This document shows, piece by piece, positions 9,698 to 21,830 of a DNA stretch of 64,000 nt. Location: the NCBI RefSeq assembly GCF_014529535.1, contig NW_023503423.1:3148473-3212472 (forward strand). The letters run 5' to 3'. This stretch comes from Bradysia coprophila (lineage: Eukaryota > Arthropoda > Insecta > Diptera > Sciaridae). The notes under the pieces are model-generated. The model had not been told where the DNA came from. It saw only the letters and a program-made list of their open reading frames with translations, and ran no database searches. Made by a program: the position numbers and the translations under genes. The stretch's first letter is position 1; every line of letters begins with the position of its first letter.

Positions 9698-10561
9698 AAG
9701 CACTACAAGCATGAGTGGTGGTACTGTAAATAGGATACTGTGTCATGCAACTGTAAGACACTTGAAAAAAAAAAACAATTTCTTATAAAATTCACGCCAT
9801 CGGTCCGCTCAATATTTGAAATTTTGCAACGCATCGGGGGCGATTTAACGTTCAGGAAAAAGTCATGACTGCCAATGCAAAAAAAAAATCCAAATTCTTT
9901 TGTTGACGTGATCCATTGTTTACATTCAATTTCATTCATATTGGGAATAATGGATTCGTTAATATCCCTTTCATCGATAATTTTGTATTTTAATAATAAT
10001 CAGCTGGCATCTTTCGAAATGTACATTCATTCGATGAAGAATGCAGACAATTAACATACCAGCAGAATTCCATTTTATGATTTTTGAAAATTGGAAAAAT
10101 CAACAAACAAATGAGTGACATTTAGTTTTTTTTGGGTTGGTATAGTTGGAATAGAGATTTAAAAGTCTGCGTTATATATTTATTTCTGCGTTTATATGAT
10201 TATGTTTGAATTTAAAGCGCACTTACGGCGTGAATAGTAGTCTTTTTGGCAGCTGTCGACATGGATCACTTTGGCTTGAAGATTACTGTTTCGTTTAAAA
10301 TGTTTTTTTTACAGTGTTTTACAGTTGTGTCACTGTCGACTGTCAAGTTTCAGTACCCTTTTTAAAGTACCACCAACGCACTTCAAGTATGAGTGGTACT
10401 TTAAGTAGAGTACTGAAACTGAGCAGTGTGTCGAACAAATTTTTGGACTGTAAAAAATCTGGAAAAACTATTCATACAAAATAGTACTCTATTTGACAGC
10501 TGTCACCCAAAGGATTTTTTGCTTGAAGTGCGTTGGTACCACTTATGCTTGAAGTGCGTTA
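9698..10561. mobile_element. Cluster of AACGCACTTC hairpin MITE copies
   Basis: A left-end fragment lies at 9698-9765. A right-arm fragment lies around 10230-10285 (GTAGTCTTTTTGGCAGCTGTC). A full copy at 10369-10538 is inserted in another copy, whose end GTACCACTTATGCTTGAAGTGCG follows at 10539-10561. The full copy has AACGCACTTCAAG and CTTGAAGTGCGTT ends, and TACCA occurs on both sides. 9766-10216 is AT-rich with nothing recognisable. Confidence 0.6.
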
Positions 10562-11074
10562 GAAGAAGTACAAACATCGTTAGTTGATGAAATGTGTTAG
10601 CGTTAAATAAAGAATATAATAGAAACGTTTGTGATTGTGTAAACCCGGTCCGACAAAACTTAAAATATGTGTCAATTTTAGCGAACTAGTTCGCCGTTGA
10701 GTTTTTTCTGACTTAGGTTGCATCACCACAAACTTTTCTATTATTTTATTGAAAGCTACAACACATTTCAACAACAAACGATGGTTTTACTTCATCCAAA
10801 AAGGATGCGAGTGCAAAGTTATCATCAAAAATATAATATTTTTGAGTTCAAATGTAGGCTACAAATTTGCCAAGTGAAGATTCCTCTTAAGCGAAACACC
10901 CACAAAGGAAATAACAAGAGAAATCGATCACAATAAGCACAAAATCATAGGTAATAAAGTTAAATACAGCAGATCAGACCAGACAGCGGCATGTAAATAA
11001 AAAATATTGGAATTTCATGAAATAGTCGTTTAATAATCATGTGACGAGATCAATCGATTCGATTCGGAAAAAGC

Positions 11075-11368
11075 TCAACTAAAAAGATAATGAGAGCAAC
11101 TACCAACACAGTTGTATTGTTGCCAGTGACAATCGCCGTCCTTTTCACATGTTTTCGTTCGACCATTTTCCTCCCAAGTCCCTGTGTAGCACCAATTGTG
11201 TTCGTCGGTGAAATCTGTGTCAATACTGATTTTGCCTTGTCCTATGAACCTGTTAATACAGTATTTGAAGCACGTATTTTTGTAACAGCCGAAAATTTTA
11301 CCACTGTGAACAGTGGAAACACAAAGCACAGCCAGCGCAACGAGTGAAATTACGATCTTTAACTGCAT
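11075..11368 (-). CDS. Small secreted cysteine-rich peptide precursor (97 aa)
   Basis: ATG at 11368-11366, single exon. Residues 1-22 are a classic signal peptide (MQLKIVISLVALAVLCVSTV, then HSG). The mature chain of about 75 residues carries eight cysteines, including a WCYTGTW block and a spaced CEKDGDCHWQQYNCVGSC tail, and probably forms four disulphides. I know similar WCYT...C-DxDC...C-G-C layouts in small secreted arthropod proteins of unclear function, but I do not assign a family. The promoter has TATTTAA (11435-11429) and a TCAGT initiator (11398-11394), and ATTAAA lies 45 nt past the stop (11034-11029). The layout matches the gene at 3318-3500, although the two proteins are not similar. 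Confidence 0.8.
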   Translation of the reverse strand: MQLKIVISLVALAVLCVSTVHSGKIFGCYKNTCFKYCINRFIGQGKISIDTDFTDEHNWCYTGTWEENGRTKTCEKDGDCHWQQYNCVGSCSHYLFS

Positions 11369-11393
11369 CTTGTTCTGTGCTCAATGCAACGAA

Positions 11394-11435
11394 ACTGATG
11401 TCGATTGTTCGACTGGAAAATGTTCTTCTTAAATA
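11394..11435 (-). promoter_or_regulatory. TATA-like box and initiator of the 97-aa peptide gene
   Basis: Minus-strand TATTTAA at 11435-11429, with TCAGT at 11398-11394 about 33 nt downstream and about 26 nt before the ATG. Confidence 0.55.
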
Positions 11436-11809
11436 TCTGAGGTACGTGGAATATTTTTCTTAAATAAAGCTAGTATCGACGTGTCTTAATTGACTATCTT
11501 TAAACAGCCAATCAGAATGCTATATTATTGATATTTTTACGTACCATAAGAGCTAAATAACGTACCGCCTTACTTACACACGTTTTTATTACGCAATTCA
11601 CTTTTGCAGGGTGAACAGAAATTGAACAGAAATTATTACCCGTTCTGTGCAAACATACTTAAGCCACATCACTTGAATAAATATTGTTGAGATGAACGTT
11701 GTATCAAGAAGACATGCTTTTGTGTCACAATTTATGGACAGTACCGGAGTAAATGTAATACAGAATTAGACAAAAATTAAAATTCCTGAACTCATTGATC
11801 TAACGACAG

Positions 11810-12515
11810 CGATTTTATGCCCTCACAGGGTGATAATATCACACACAATTTGGTGGACGATATTATCATCTTCTGGGCAATATTATCATCTTCTTGACTT
11901 GACTTGGGCTAACACCCTTCTCATAAATCCAATCCGATTCAAAGCTTCATTACAAGATTGAAAGTTCATTTATAACGGCTATGAGCAACAGATCGACAAC
12001 GAAGAATCGGATATTCAACCTACCATGTTCGGCAAACTACAAACATTTCCTTTCAGTCAGTGACCCACTGACTCACCTGAAAAAAGAAAGATTAGAAAGG
12101 CGATATTATTGCTCCGCATCTTTTTCATGTACGGGTGTGAGTGACATTCAGAGTGATCTGTCCGTTTATTCAAGACATAAACGAGTGATTTTGCACCATT
12201 CGGATGTTCTAAACTAAACTTCTACACGCATGCCCATCTGAGGCTTACGTGCAGGTTTAATTCCACCCACTTATTCTATTTCTACACAATTTCTTTTCAA
12301 ATAAATCGAGGCCAAATCAGGCCGATATTATCGTGACACCCCCTTGGCGATAATATAATCCAGGACTAAATTGCATCTTTTAACGTACAGGGCCAAAATT
12401 TCAGAAGTTAATAATATTATTGGCCAAAAACGTTGTGAATATCGTCCACAAATATTTGTGATTGATGTTTTTGGCCAGGGTTATAATTTGTGGGCAATAA
12501 AATCGCCCAAAGGGT
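11810..12515. mobile_element. TIR element of ~700 bp (GCGATTTTATGCCC ends)
   Basis: The left end GCGATTTTATGCCCTCACAGGG and the right end GGGCAATAAAATCGCC are inverted repeats. The similarity continues inward to GGTGGACGATATT / AATATCGTCCAC. Inner GATAATATCAC motifs recur at 11829, 11866, 11881 and 12327. No transposase frame was seen. Confidence 0.5.
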
Positions 12516-15119
12516 TCTTGTAGTGCATTATTGCTATAAATATTGGAAAATATAAGAACACAATGTCAGAACTGGTGTGAAAAGTAATGAAAGTACGAAT
12601 CTCTTTAGCTGTTTGAATAGCCCGTTGCTAAAACAGAATAGTTATAAATATCGTAAGCTTGATAGAGTATACTTTCATTGGTAAAAAGAACGTTTCGTTC
12701 AAAGTGTTCAACCCCATTCGCCGCCAAGTTATTTGAATTTAATCAAAAAATAGATGATTCAACGAAAAGCGAATGACAAGCAAAAACAGAGGGTCGAGAG
12801 AGAGAGAGAATTAGAATGGGAGAGGGTTCATATTTTTGGACATTTTTATATTAAACATCATATGGAGCGAATAAATATACATCGATATAAATAGCTCATC
12901 TCATGTGTTGTATGTACATATGTTGGTATCCAGTTTTTGAGTTTTGACAAAATAGTGGCATGACGATTTTCGAATCTGATGGACAAAGTATTGCTGGTTA
13001 AATTTACATACAAAATCAAAAAGAATTTTTTTTTAAAATAAAACACCTCGTATTGGTTCATAATATTGACGAAATAAATTCGGTAAGACCCGTTTCATTC
13101 ATTTATCGCATTAAATCTACGATCAAAGTGATGGAAAACAAATTCGATACATTTGCACTGGAGGAAAAAAACAATGGCTGCTTATTATTCTGTTCATTTT
13201 CGGGGGAACAAAAATTCACATTTTCAATTCATGCCCGCAAGTGATTAAATAAACCGTCTACGTACAACGAACAGAACTTTCATTTCACACAAAAATGTCG
13301 AAAATGCGGATTCGATTTCCTCAAATTTCGTTCGGGAAATTCATTTCATTTTAATTCCATTTCATCGGATCATATTTTCGCTTCGGGAGTTTTTTTTGTT
13401 CAGTTTGCCAATGTTATGTTTCAAAATAACGGTTGGTTCTCATTGTTTACCAATATAATTTCGTGGAAAAGCATTCGGTTGCCTTATTGAAAGAATGGAA
13501 ACTCGATAATCGCTTGTTTTGGTTGTTCTTTCCGTAAATACCTATACATCGTATGATGGCTAAAATGTTGAGTGTGTGGTGGAAGAAGTAAACGAAGAAG
13601 CTTAAAGGCGCCGTTTCTTGTTTTTAGTCGAAAACTGGTTTCATTAAGGAAAATGCCAAATTCTACAACCTTTTCGCCTCATTGATATTCCCAATTGTCT
13701 AGAGATCTATCTACTGATCTATCGACTTCTAAGATTTTTGATTGAACAGACCAGTGACTAAGCTCAGCAGATTCAGAGTATTTTTTGCGACGCTTTAAAG
13801 CCTAATTGTCTTCAACCTTCATTAGTCCTCTAATGCGATTATTCTGATAATTGGCCCTCTAACCAATAACAACTGAAATTAGAGAATGCCAAAACTTTGT
13901 AGAATTATTCGCTTGAGATCGAATTGATATCCAGAAAAGACCCGAAATTTATGTGCTGGAGACAACAGATAAATTTAAAGTTTGGTAGACACAAGGGCGA
14001 TAGTTGTAAATAGGAAAATAGACCGATAAATAGCTGTGTTTCTGGTCGGATCGTATCGCTTATTTCACCTCCATATTTCGTTTCACGTGATCGTTTGTTT
14101 GATTGCATTGTTCGATTTTATGTAGATCCTAGTTTTCGATTAAATTGATTTTTTTAGGTATTTTTCACTTATGAATAATATTCAAAGTTGAAGTAGGATT
14201 CTTTCGCGTCAAAAATTTACTTCAAAAGGATTTTCTTTGTCCAATCGTCATCTAGTATTGTGCGCTCGAAGACCGCAAAGTTAAATGACCCAAGGTGCTA
14301 AGCGACTCGTATACCCAATACTCAATAAAACTGTTGCCGTCATTGATTTTGTGAACCAGTGCGACGTTAGGTGCAAGATATTTTGCTTAATACGTTTCAA
14401 AGAAGATAATTTGTTGGGAGCTTTGAAACAGCTTTTCAAAATAAATTTTTCTTTGAGCTTTCATGTCCCCTTGAATTAGAAATTGCGAAATTTTCGATTG
14501 AAATAAACAGAAGTTTCATGTTTCACTGGACACTATTCCCAAAAGATAAAAAAAAATGTCCAACGAGTCGTGAGATTCTATCAGCCATCACAACTACCCT
14601 GACCTACTTTCCTACTTTTACATCAATGCACTAAAGCAGACACCTTCCTAAGGAATCCTAGGATCCTGATGAACCTTCCTTGGAACAAACAGAGAAAAAA
14701 AAATCAATCAAATCGAGAGCAGGCACAATTTACTGTTCATCATTTTGACGATTAAAATTTTCTGTTTTCATTTCAGATAGAACATATCATCCGAGTAATA
14801 AAAATTGCAATGCTTCAGCAACATCTATAAGAAAAAAATTAACTTAGTCCTTCCCTCATAAACATCGCATTGAAAGTGCCCGAAAAAGTGTGTCTGCATG
14901 CCAACACTTATGAGATTATGGTTTGAGAGAGCACACCGGAATCCTACCAATTTATATGTATGTTTGTTATGATATGATACTTTGCCGACCAAATATTAAG
15001 CGGGAATTGCTGGCCAAACTACGGAATCGAAAACTTGCACTGACCCAATATTGATTATTAGAATCAGAAAATTTCACAACGCCAAAGTTCTAAGAATAAA
15101 GCGAGAAACCAAAAAAAAA
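12516..15119. other. AT-rich intergenic / upstream region of the GLD2-like gene
   Basis: No recognisable gene. A good splice acceptor (TTTTCATTTCAG) ends near 14776, so 14777-15119 may be 5' UTR of the downstream gene. That stretch holds short upstream ATG frames. No other structure is supported. Confidence 0.4.
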
Positions 15120-18100
15120 ATGAATTCACAAAATTCGGATATTGATACAGTCGGATGTGCTGATAGTCAGGCAAGGGCCATAATAGTTACGAAATCGACA
15201 AACAATCAAATTGTACCATCGACTAAGAGGAAACAAAATTTACCGTTAGCTCATCAAATGAAAAGTGCGTCGACAACCGACCTAACAGTCGCTAGTGTAC
15301 CGAATAAAATAACCGGCACACCCACGAAATCAACGAATCTGTCAACCAATCACGTCACACACAGCAAGTCTCAGCATATAAACACCGTTCGCCAAATGTC
15401 AAGAGCGGTTATGCCTAGGGGACAGAACAATGGAAGAACTGAGCCCGGCGATGATCAAAGTCTGAGCTATCAGAACTATCAGTGCTATCCGGCCTCTGTA
15501 CCGTACAGTACATCGTCTGTGACCGTTCCAATCAGCATGAGTTCGCCGCATATTGGCACCGTACATTCGAATTATCACAGCCAATACCATAGCTATTCGA
15601 ATCAATTGCAAATTCAGCAACCGAATGCCAAGCATAATGACATCGGTAACAGACCAAACTATTCGCATAGACAGAATGGTTCGAACAAGAAGATGTACAA
15701 CTCGAACTACACGAAATCGAAGAGAAATGGTAACTACAATAACAACAACCACAACACCAACACATCGTCCGACAAGACGTATAATTCGAGCACCACCACC
15801 ACCACCAACAACAACAACAATTATAGCAAAAATAACAACATCACCAACAACAACAATAACAACAATGAATACCAACGTAACATGGCGAACATGTCGGGTG
15901 GTCAGGCAAATAACCAACCAATTACGAGAAGCGGTCACCGATCGTTTAACTCGGATACGTCGCAGAATATTTCTCCATCGCGTGACCATTATTCCTCCTC
16001 ATCATCATCGTCGTCTTCATCGTCGGTGCCGTTGAATAAGAAAAGTAACAGGTCACATTACACGCCATTTAACTCGTCCATTAATTTCACTAAAAATCTT
16101 TCCAAGGAGATTCACGCACCACCCCAACCACAGCGTACGCCCACGAACGGGACGTTTCATACATAAGCCGTCCGTGGCCACAACATCAATATATGGAAAG
16201 TGTTCAGAATCCGATATTTTCGTACGATTGGTTGAGAACTGACGGATATTATCCGGCCGGTCGATTGCCGCATCAGCAGCACATTACTTATTCGGATCCG
16301 AGCACCGGCGAATTCATCACTGTTACGAACGTTCTCGACGGTAAAAGGTAAGAGCAATTTTTGTGGTATCCGAATCTGTTTGTCGTTTGGTCGGAGTAGG
16401 GGCGGTCATTGTTCCCGAAAAATTTATTCTTCTCGCCGGTTTTTCATCACATTTTCGGAGAGCGAAATGAGTGTGCCAGCCTGATCAACTTTGCTTGAAA
16501 GTACACTGAGGGTGCTTGTGTACACAGCGGATAAAAAAAATGCGGAACCCAAGTTCTATAGAAACCTTTAGCGCTACACTAAACTTCATACGACGCTGCA
16601 CATAAAGTCAACTGAAACTTGGCTTCCGCATTTTTTGTGTTCCGCTAAAGATTTGCATTTGCTGCATTTGAGCTGCACTCGAATTCATCCGAAACTTGGG
16701 CTCCATGCGTATCTGCGGATTCGCATTACCTTCAGTGTTTCACATACTTTGTAACATTCACAAGGCATAAAACCACTTCAAGTGCTTTGGATTGACAAAA
16801 TTTAACAATAATTCAGCAGGCCTCGCAAACAACGTTTTCTGTCAACTCTCGGACTCTATTGATCAAGCACAGGGTACATAGTGTCCGATGCTTTGTTGAT
16901 AATCCTGGTATATTCTGGGCACAAGACCACCACGAGGGGCGTGTTTGTTGGTAGTGGAAAATGTTTAATGTCTTCTTGCGATTATTTCTCATTTTTCACT
17001 GTCGCTAAATCGTCGTCGATCAAAATTTCTCTGTCACTGAAGAATTACCGCCTGGATCACAAAATTTAGCAAAATTGAATTTCCAAAACATCCCCGGAAA
17101 AGACCGCCCCGCCCATTAAAACTCAATAATGTATTCGATGATGTACGGTTGCTGTAGAGTGAACAAGACGAACCGAGTGAATCCGAAGAATGGCACCAAC
17201 ACCGGCATCAAACGTTACACGCCGCCGGATCGATTTATGAATCGGGCACCGCATGTGGAAATTAAGGAAACGCCGCAGAATTTGACAAATGGCACCAGAT
17301 GGGACAGATTGTCGATTCAGGTGTGGGACAAATTTCTATTGTGCCAACAGAAGGAGGGGACGTACATGAAAAAGATCAAAATGTGGAAGAATATGTACTG
17401 CTCGGTGCAGGTAAATTTTCAAATTTTTCTTTTTGTGTGGCTTCTGATAACTCTCTGACGTTGCAACGCTATGTTCAAGGAATCGTTTTCGGACTATTCA
17501 CTGTATATGGTGGGTTCAACGATATCCGGTTTCGGGTCGGATGTCTCAGACGTAGATATGTGCCTTGTCGATTCGACGAAGAATAGCCAAGTTTACTTCG
17601 GTAACGATTTGCGAATACATTCCGCAAAAATACTGAACGACTTCAAAGAACTTCTGAGCAGAAACGGTTAGTGAACGTGCATCTTACCTCAATGTCACCA
17701 ATCGTTATTAACATTCCAAAACAAAATAATTTTGTCTCCGCGCAGCAATTTACGGCGAGTTCAATTTAATTCTTGCAAAGGTGCCAATTTTACGATTCAA
17801 GGATACGTTCCACGAATTCGAAATCGATTTGAATTACAACAATTACGTGGGCGTGCAAAACACTCATTTGATGTATTGTTATGGTCGGAGTAAGTCACAT
17901 ACTGATCACCTCCCGGTATAGCGTCCGGATTTACAATTTAATTGAAATCATTCCTTTCAGTGGACTGGAGGTTGCGTCCGCTGGCATTAGTTGTTAAAAT
18001 TTGGGCACAATATCACGGCATCAACAATGCAAAGGAGATGACAATTTCCAGCTATTCGTTGGTGCTGATGGTCATTCATTTTCTTCAATGTGCTGTTAGT

Positions 18101-18778
18101 CCACCAGTTTTGCCTTGTCTGCATGATTTGTATCCCAGTAAGTTCCAGGTGAGTTCGAATTGTTTGACGACACACAAATGTACGATTGTACAATGCCGGA
18201 TTATCGTTCCGTAGAAGCAGCAAGAAATCAAAAGCATCGACATGCATGAGGATTTGGCGCCATGGTTCTCGCAAAATAAGCAATCGTTAGGCGAATTGTT
18301 TTTCCAATTTTTCGATTACTACACCAATTTCGAGTGAGAACGACCAGACTTCGATTTTGCATTCGTTCAATCGACTAACCGAATTTCCGGTCTTTCAGTT
18401 TTTCCACCAAGGCGATCTCTGTGCGCAAGGGGTGTACCATTCCGATTGAATCGTGTAAAACCAATAACAGTCCGAAGAACGATCCAAATCAATGGAAGGA
18501 GTTGTGCATCGAAGGTGAGTCTTTTCCACTGTCCACTGGCGACAATGAATCTCGATTAAACTCGTTCCCTGTTCCGATTCATCAGAGCCGTTTGATTTCA
18601 CCAATACGGCGCATTCCTGTTACGATCCTCACAAGTTCCAATGGGTCCGGCGCGTTTTTACCATGTCGTATGAGGCACTGTACACCACCAGGGATTTGAA
18701 AAGTACTTTCTTTTGTACATTTGGACATTCGATACCCTTAACGACACAGTTACTTTTTCAGGCATCCTGTCTCTGTGA
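15120..18778 (+). CDS. Gld2: GLD2/TENT2-type cytoplasmic poly(A) polymerase, 10 exons
   Basis: This non-canonical nucleotidyltransferase adds poly(A) to mRNA or miRNA 3' ends in the cytoplasm. The exon model is 15120-16044, 16134-16347, 17158-17410, 17480-17666, 17746-17889, 17961-18148, 18215-18333, 18399-18514, 18586-18702 and 18762-18778, with consistent phases, 2280 nt, 759 aa. Residues 1-310 are low complexity (Asn, Ser, Thr, Gln). The catalytic core shows VGSTISGFGSDVSDVDMCL (DxD metal site), FEIDLNYNN (third Asp), RPLALVVKIWAQ, ISSYSLVLMVIHFLQ, FFDYYTNFDF and the PAP-associated EPFDFTNTAHS. Alignment with TENT2 continues to the end (RDLKSIL). The first Met is at AAAAATGAAT. The first junction is uncertain: either an 89-nt GT-AG intron (16045-16133) or a one-base frameshift near 16160. 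Drosophila has two paralogues (Gld2 and wisp), and which one this matches is open. Confidence 0.9.
16506..16738. repeat. CACTGA-type TIR MITE inside the GLD2 intron
   Basis: CACTGAGGGTGC at the left is inverted as GCATTACCTTCAGTG at the right, and both ends carry a second inverted block near GCGGAT/ATCTGCGG. It lies within the 810-nt intron 16348-17157. The same right end is found at 115-158. Confidence 0.5.
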
Positions 18779-20518
18779 ACGACATGAATTGCGAGGTACG
18801 TGTACATCACACTATATTAGTAAGTCATTTTATCGGTCGATTTTTGTTTTTTGTTTCGTTTTTTTCTTTTCTTTTCCTTTTCGTTTTTAAAATCTTGGGT
18901 CAAGATGCAATAAGACTGAATTAGCTTAAGTTACAATGCCGTTGCAAACGGACAAAATCGAACGTAATTCGGTCGTTAATTAATTTTTAATTAAAATTTG
19001 GGCATGACTGCGGATGTGATTAGTTAATTAGAAGGTGATTTTTGGTGTGTGTCAACACATTGTTAGAAAATGATAAAGTTTTTCAGAGCTGTCGTTCCGA
19101 CTAAAGATTCTGAAAATACTAAAATTTCAAAAATTCTCCAAAACCATCCCGATAATCGTACAAGAGGAACTTAACTATAGCTCCGTGTGATTTTATCAGT
19201 ACTTCAATTTAGAGGTGGCAAAGCGGCACCACTGGAAAATCTTTTTCTGGTAGAAAGTTCCACGCAACACTAATCTCCTTTGTAATCTCTGCCATACATT
19301 TTGACGTTAGCAGGGGAAGCAGAGTCTCAAATACGTAATTTTTCGTGTGCGTTGTGAGCGGTCCCCATATTTATCAATAGTCTTTCTCGAACTGGCACAC
19401 TCGATACATCCACTGTACCTGATCTACATATAACATGGACTCAAAGCCGTATTAGCACGTATTAGCTTAGCCCCTTGGCGCTGAAAAAAACTGGTGAAAA
19501 CTGGCGCTGGAAATTTCAACGATATGTCTTTGCTTAGTGCTGAAAATCAAATAGCCAAGTGACGCCCAGAGTCTTAATCCGGCTCTGCATGAACTCTATT
19601 TAAACACCAGATTTTAATCGATCAAAAAAGCACTTGAAATCATTCGTAAGGTACGAGACTGCCTTGAAATTTTGTCATTTCAATTTGCTTTCATTTCGAA
19701 GGTAATAGGTCAGTCTCTCCATTCAAGTTACAGTTAATGTTAACCGAAGTGTATGACTTTGCGTCAGCTGTTTGACCAGCTACTCACTGCTTACCAGCTA
19801 CTGCTTACATGGTTTATCATGCATGTGAGTCTGACTATGAAACTCGTGTACTTAGTGTGTTCGTATGAAACAGTTTTTAAGTGAGCCTTCGGCTAGTCGA
19901 TGTGACTACATTTTAGGAAAATATATGTCTCACAAATAGGTCCTGCCTGGATTCGGATTAGAAAAATGGATACTTCGTCCTGCTATAATCATATTTCTTA
20001 AATATTAATCGTATAAAGGTCCGTTACTTTAATAAAGGTACGTGCACAGACAAGCATCCGTGAATGCTCAGCACCAGTATTTTTACCGTTGAAGATTGGC
20101 AACGGTCTTTGGAACTAGATAGCGAATGCTTAAAATTGCCGACTTTGAAACTCTCTAACAATTTGTAACTATTTGATGACCCACCATTCCGAGAAAAATG
20201 GAATTTGGATAATACTAAACAGCCCGGATTAAATACTCGCTTATGTTCGCACGTGTTGAATATATTCCGTAGGTATTTGGTGCAGATAGCCTCTTTTATT
20301 GAAATAATTGTAAAAAAACGGAGTCTGGCAACACTGTGGTTAAGGCTAGATTGTAGGCTAAATACGTTTTCTTGCAACGATTTTTGCCACATTTTCGTCT
20401 TTTCAGCTCAAATACTGAAGTAGATGTAAGAGTTGCTAAATGATGGTTTTGCGACTACTTCTGCAACTATAGCTGGCTTTGCCACTACTTTTGCAGCTAT
20501 AGTTTGACAACTGGGTTT
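18779..20518. other. Downstream region of the GLD2-like gene
   Basis: AT-rich, with no second gene recognised. A CT-rich run occurs at 18840-18885. Possible 3' UTR at its start; no clear polyadenylation site chosen. Rest unexplained. Confidence 0.3.
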
Positions 20519-20725
20519 GCTGAAGTCAGAGCCCTAATATTTGGGAATTAATTCTCTAAATTCCCAAAATTCCCTAAAATTCCCAAAAATTCTCAAAAAT
20601 TCCCAAAAATTCCCTAAAATTCCCAAAAATTCCCTAAAATTCTCAAAAATTCCCTAAAATTCCCAAAAAAAAACAACAAATATTTCAGAACATATTTTGA
20701 ATATAATATATTCAGTAAATTGAGC

Positions 20726-21830
20726 TTAAGCGGCATATCGCCAAAACTGGAGGTGATGGTGATAGGGAAACAAGTGGTCTCCGATTTTAAGGAGTGATAG
20801 ATTCGTCTTCAATTCTAGAGAATCGTATCTTTCATTTTTTTCGAACATTTTTTTAAATTTTCGGTTAAAGTGTTCAAAGGTGAAAGCATGTCAGAGGGTA
20901 CCGAAAACCTTTTTGCGGCTATAACTCAAAAATAATTATTTTAAGAGCAGTCTACACTCCGACCTTCTATGAAAAATATTTTCGATGATAGCTTCTTATT
21001 AGAATATTTTTTGAAAAAAGTGGTTTCATCGTTTGGTGCCACAACATATAAAGTTTCGATAGCCACCAGAATAAACCGCGAGCCTTTTTTAATAAAAGTT
21101 TAGTTTTGTTATAAAAACTTTTTATATTTTTTTGTAGAATTTAATTAAAGAAATCACTGCCATGATGAACTCATGTACGGAAACTCTAAAGAATCGAAAT
21201 GGGATATTAGGTATCTGTCAGCTGATAGGAATATTTTGTTTGTTAGTGTTGGTTTTTTGGTTATCTCGGTGATCACAATTAAAACAAACTGTCAACAAAT
21301 AAAACATCCCAATTTGTTCAGTCACGAAATTGTTTTTTTTCAAGCGCGAGATTTTTTCAAAATTGGAGCGGCTTTTTAAACTGAAATTAAGAGTTTCAAA
21401 TTCCACTTTTCCAATATCAATATACATTTTCAGTGTGTTTTTGATGTGTTCATTGAAATAAAAATAATATAGACAAAGGCTCGCGGTTTATTGTCAAAAT
21501 TGATGCAGTCTGCGCCGAGAAAACTCAAAAGTCCAAAAAATATCACAAAAAACACAAATTTTAGGAGTTTTGAGTTTTTTCTCAGTACACTACATATATC
21601 TGGACAATTCCAGTGGCTATCGAAACCTTATATGTTCTGGCACCAAACGATGAGGCCACTTTTTTCAAAAATAATTCGAATAAAAAGTTATCATCAAAAA
21701 AGTATTTCATAGGGGGTCGGAATGTAGATTGCTCTTAAATTATTGTAGTGTTGTACTAATGTCGGCTTTGGAGAGACCTACAAGTAGAGTATACGCCCTG
21801 GCTGGTGCGAGTACATCGACATATCCTTCA
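20726..21830. mobile_element. Partial copy of TTAA element A (left arm only)
   Basis: From TTAAGCGGCATATCGCC this follows the left arm of the element at 38230-41813 (GGTCTCCGATTTTAA, CATGTCAGAGGGTACCGAAAA). After an interruption at 20945-21734 it resumes with AAATTATTGTAGTGTTGTAC and ACCTACAAGTAGAGTATACGC. The right part is missing. Confidence 0.7.
20941..21738. mobile_element. 790-bp fold-back element with TTAA TSD
   Basis: The element 20945-21734 has TIRs GAGCAGTCTACACTCCGACC and, inverted, GGTCGGAATGTAGATTGCTC. TTAA precedes and follows it. The arms extend over 140 bp (GTTTGGTGCCACAACATATA with its inverted partner near 21627-21650; AATAAACCGCGAGCC near 21070 and 21480). Excision with one TTAA restores the ATTATTTTAAATTATTG seen at 38451-38468. 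Confidence 0.8.

Noticed and set aside
15399..16035. Minus-strand and +1 frames over the GLD2 N-terminus (Val-rich or Thr/Arg-rich)
   Set aside because: Produced by the AAC/ACC/TCC repeats in other frames.
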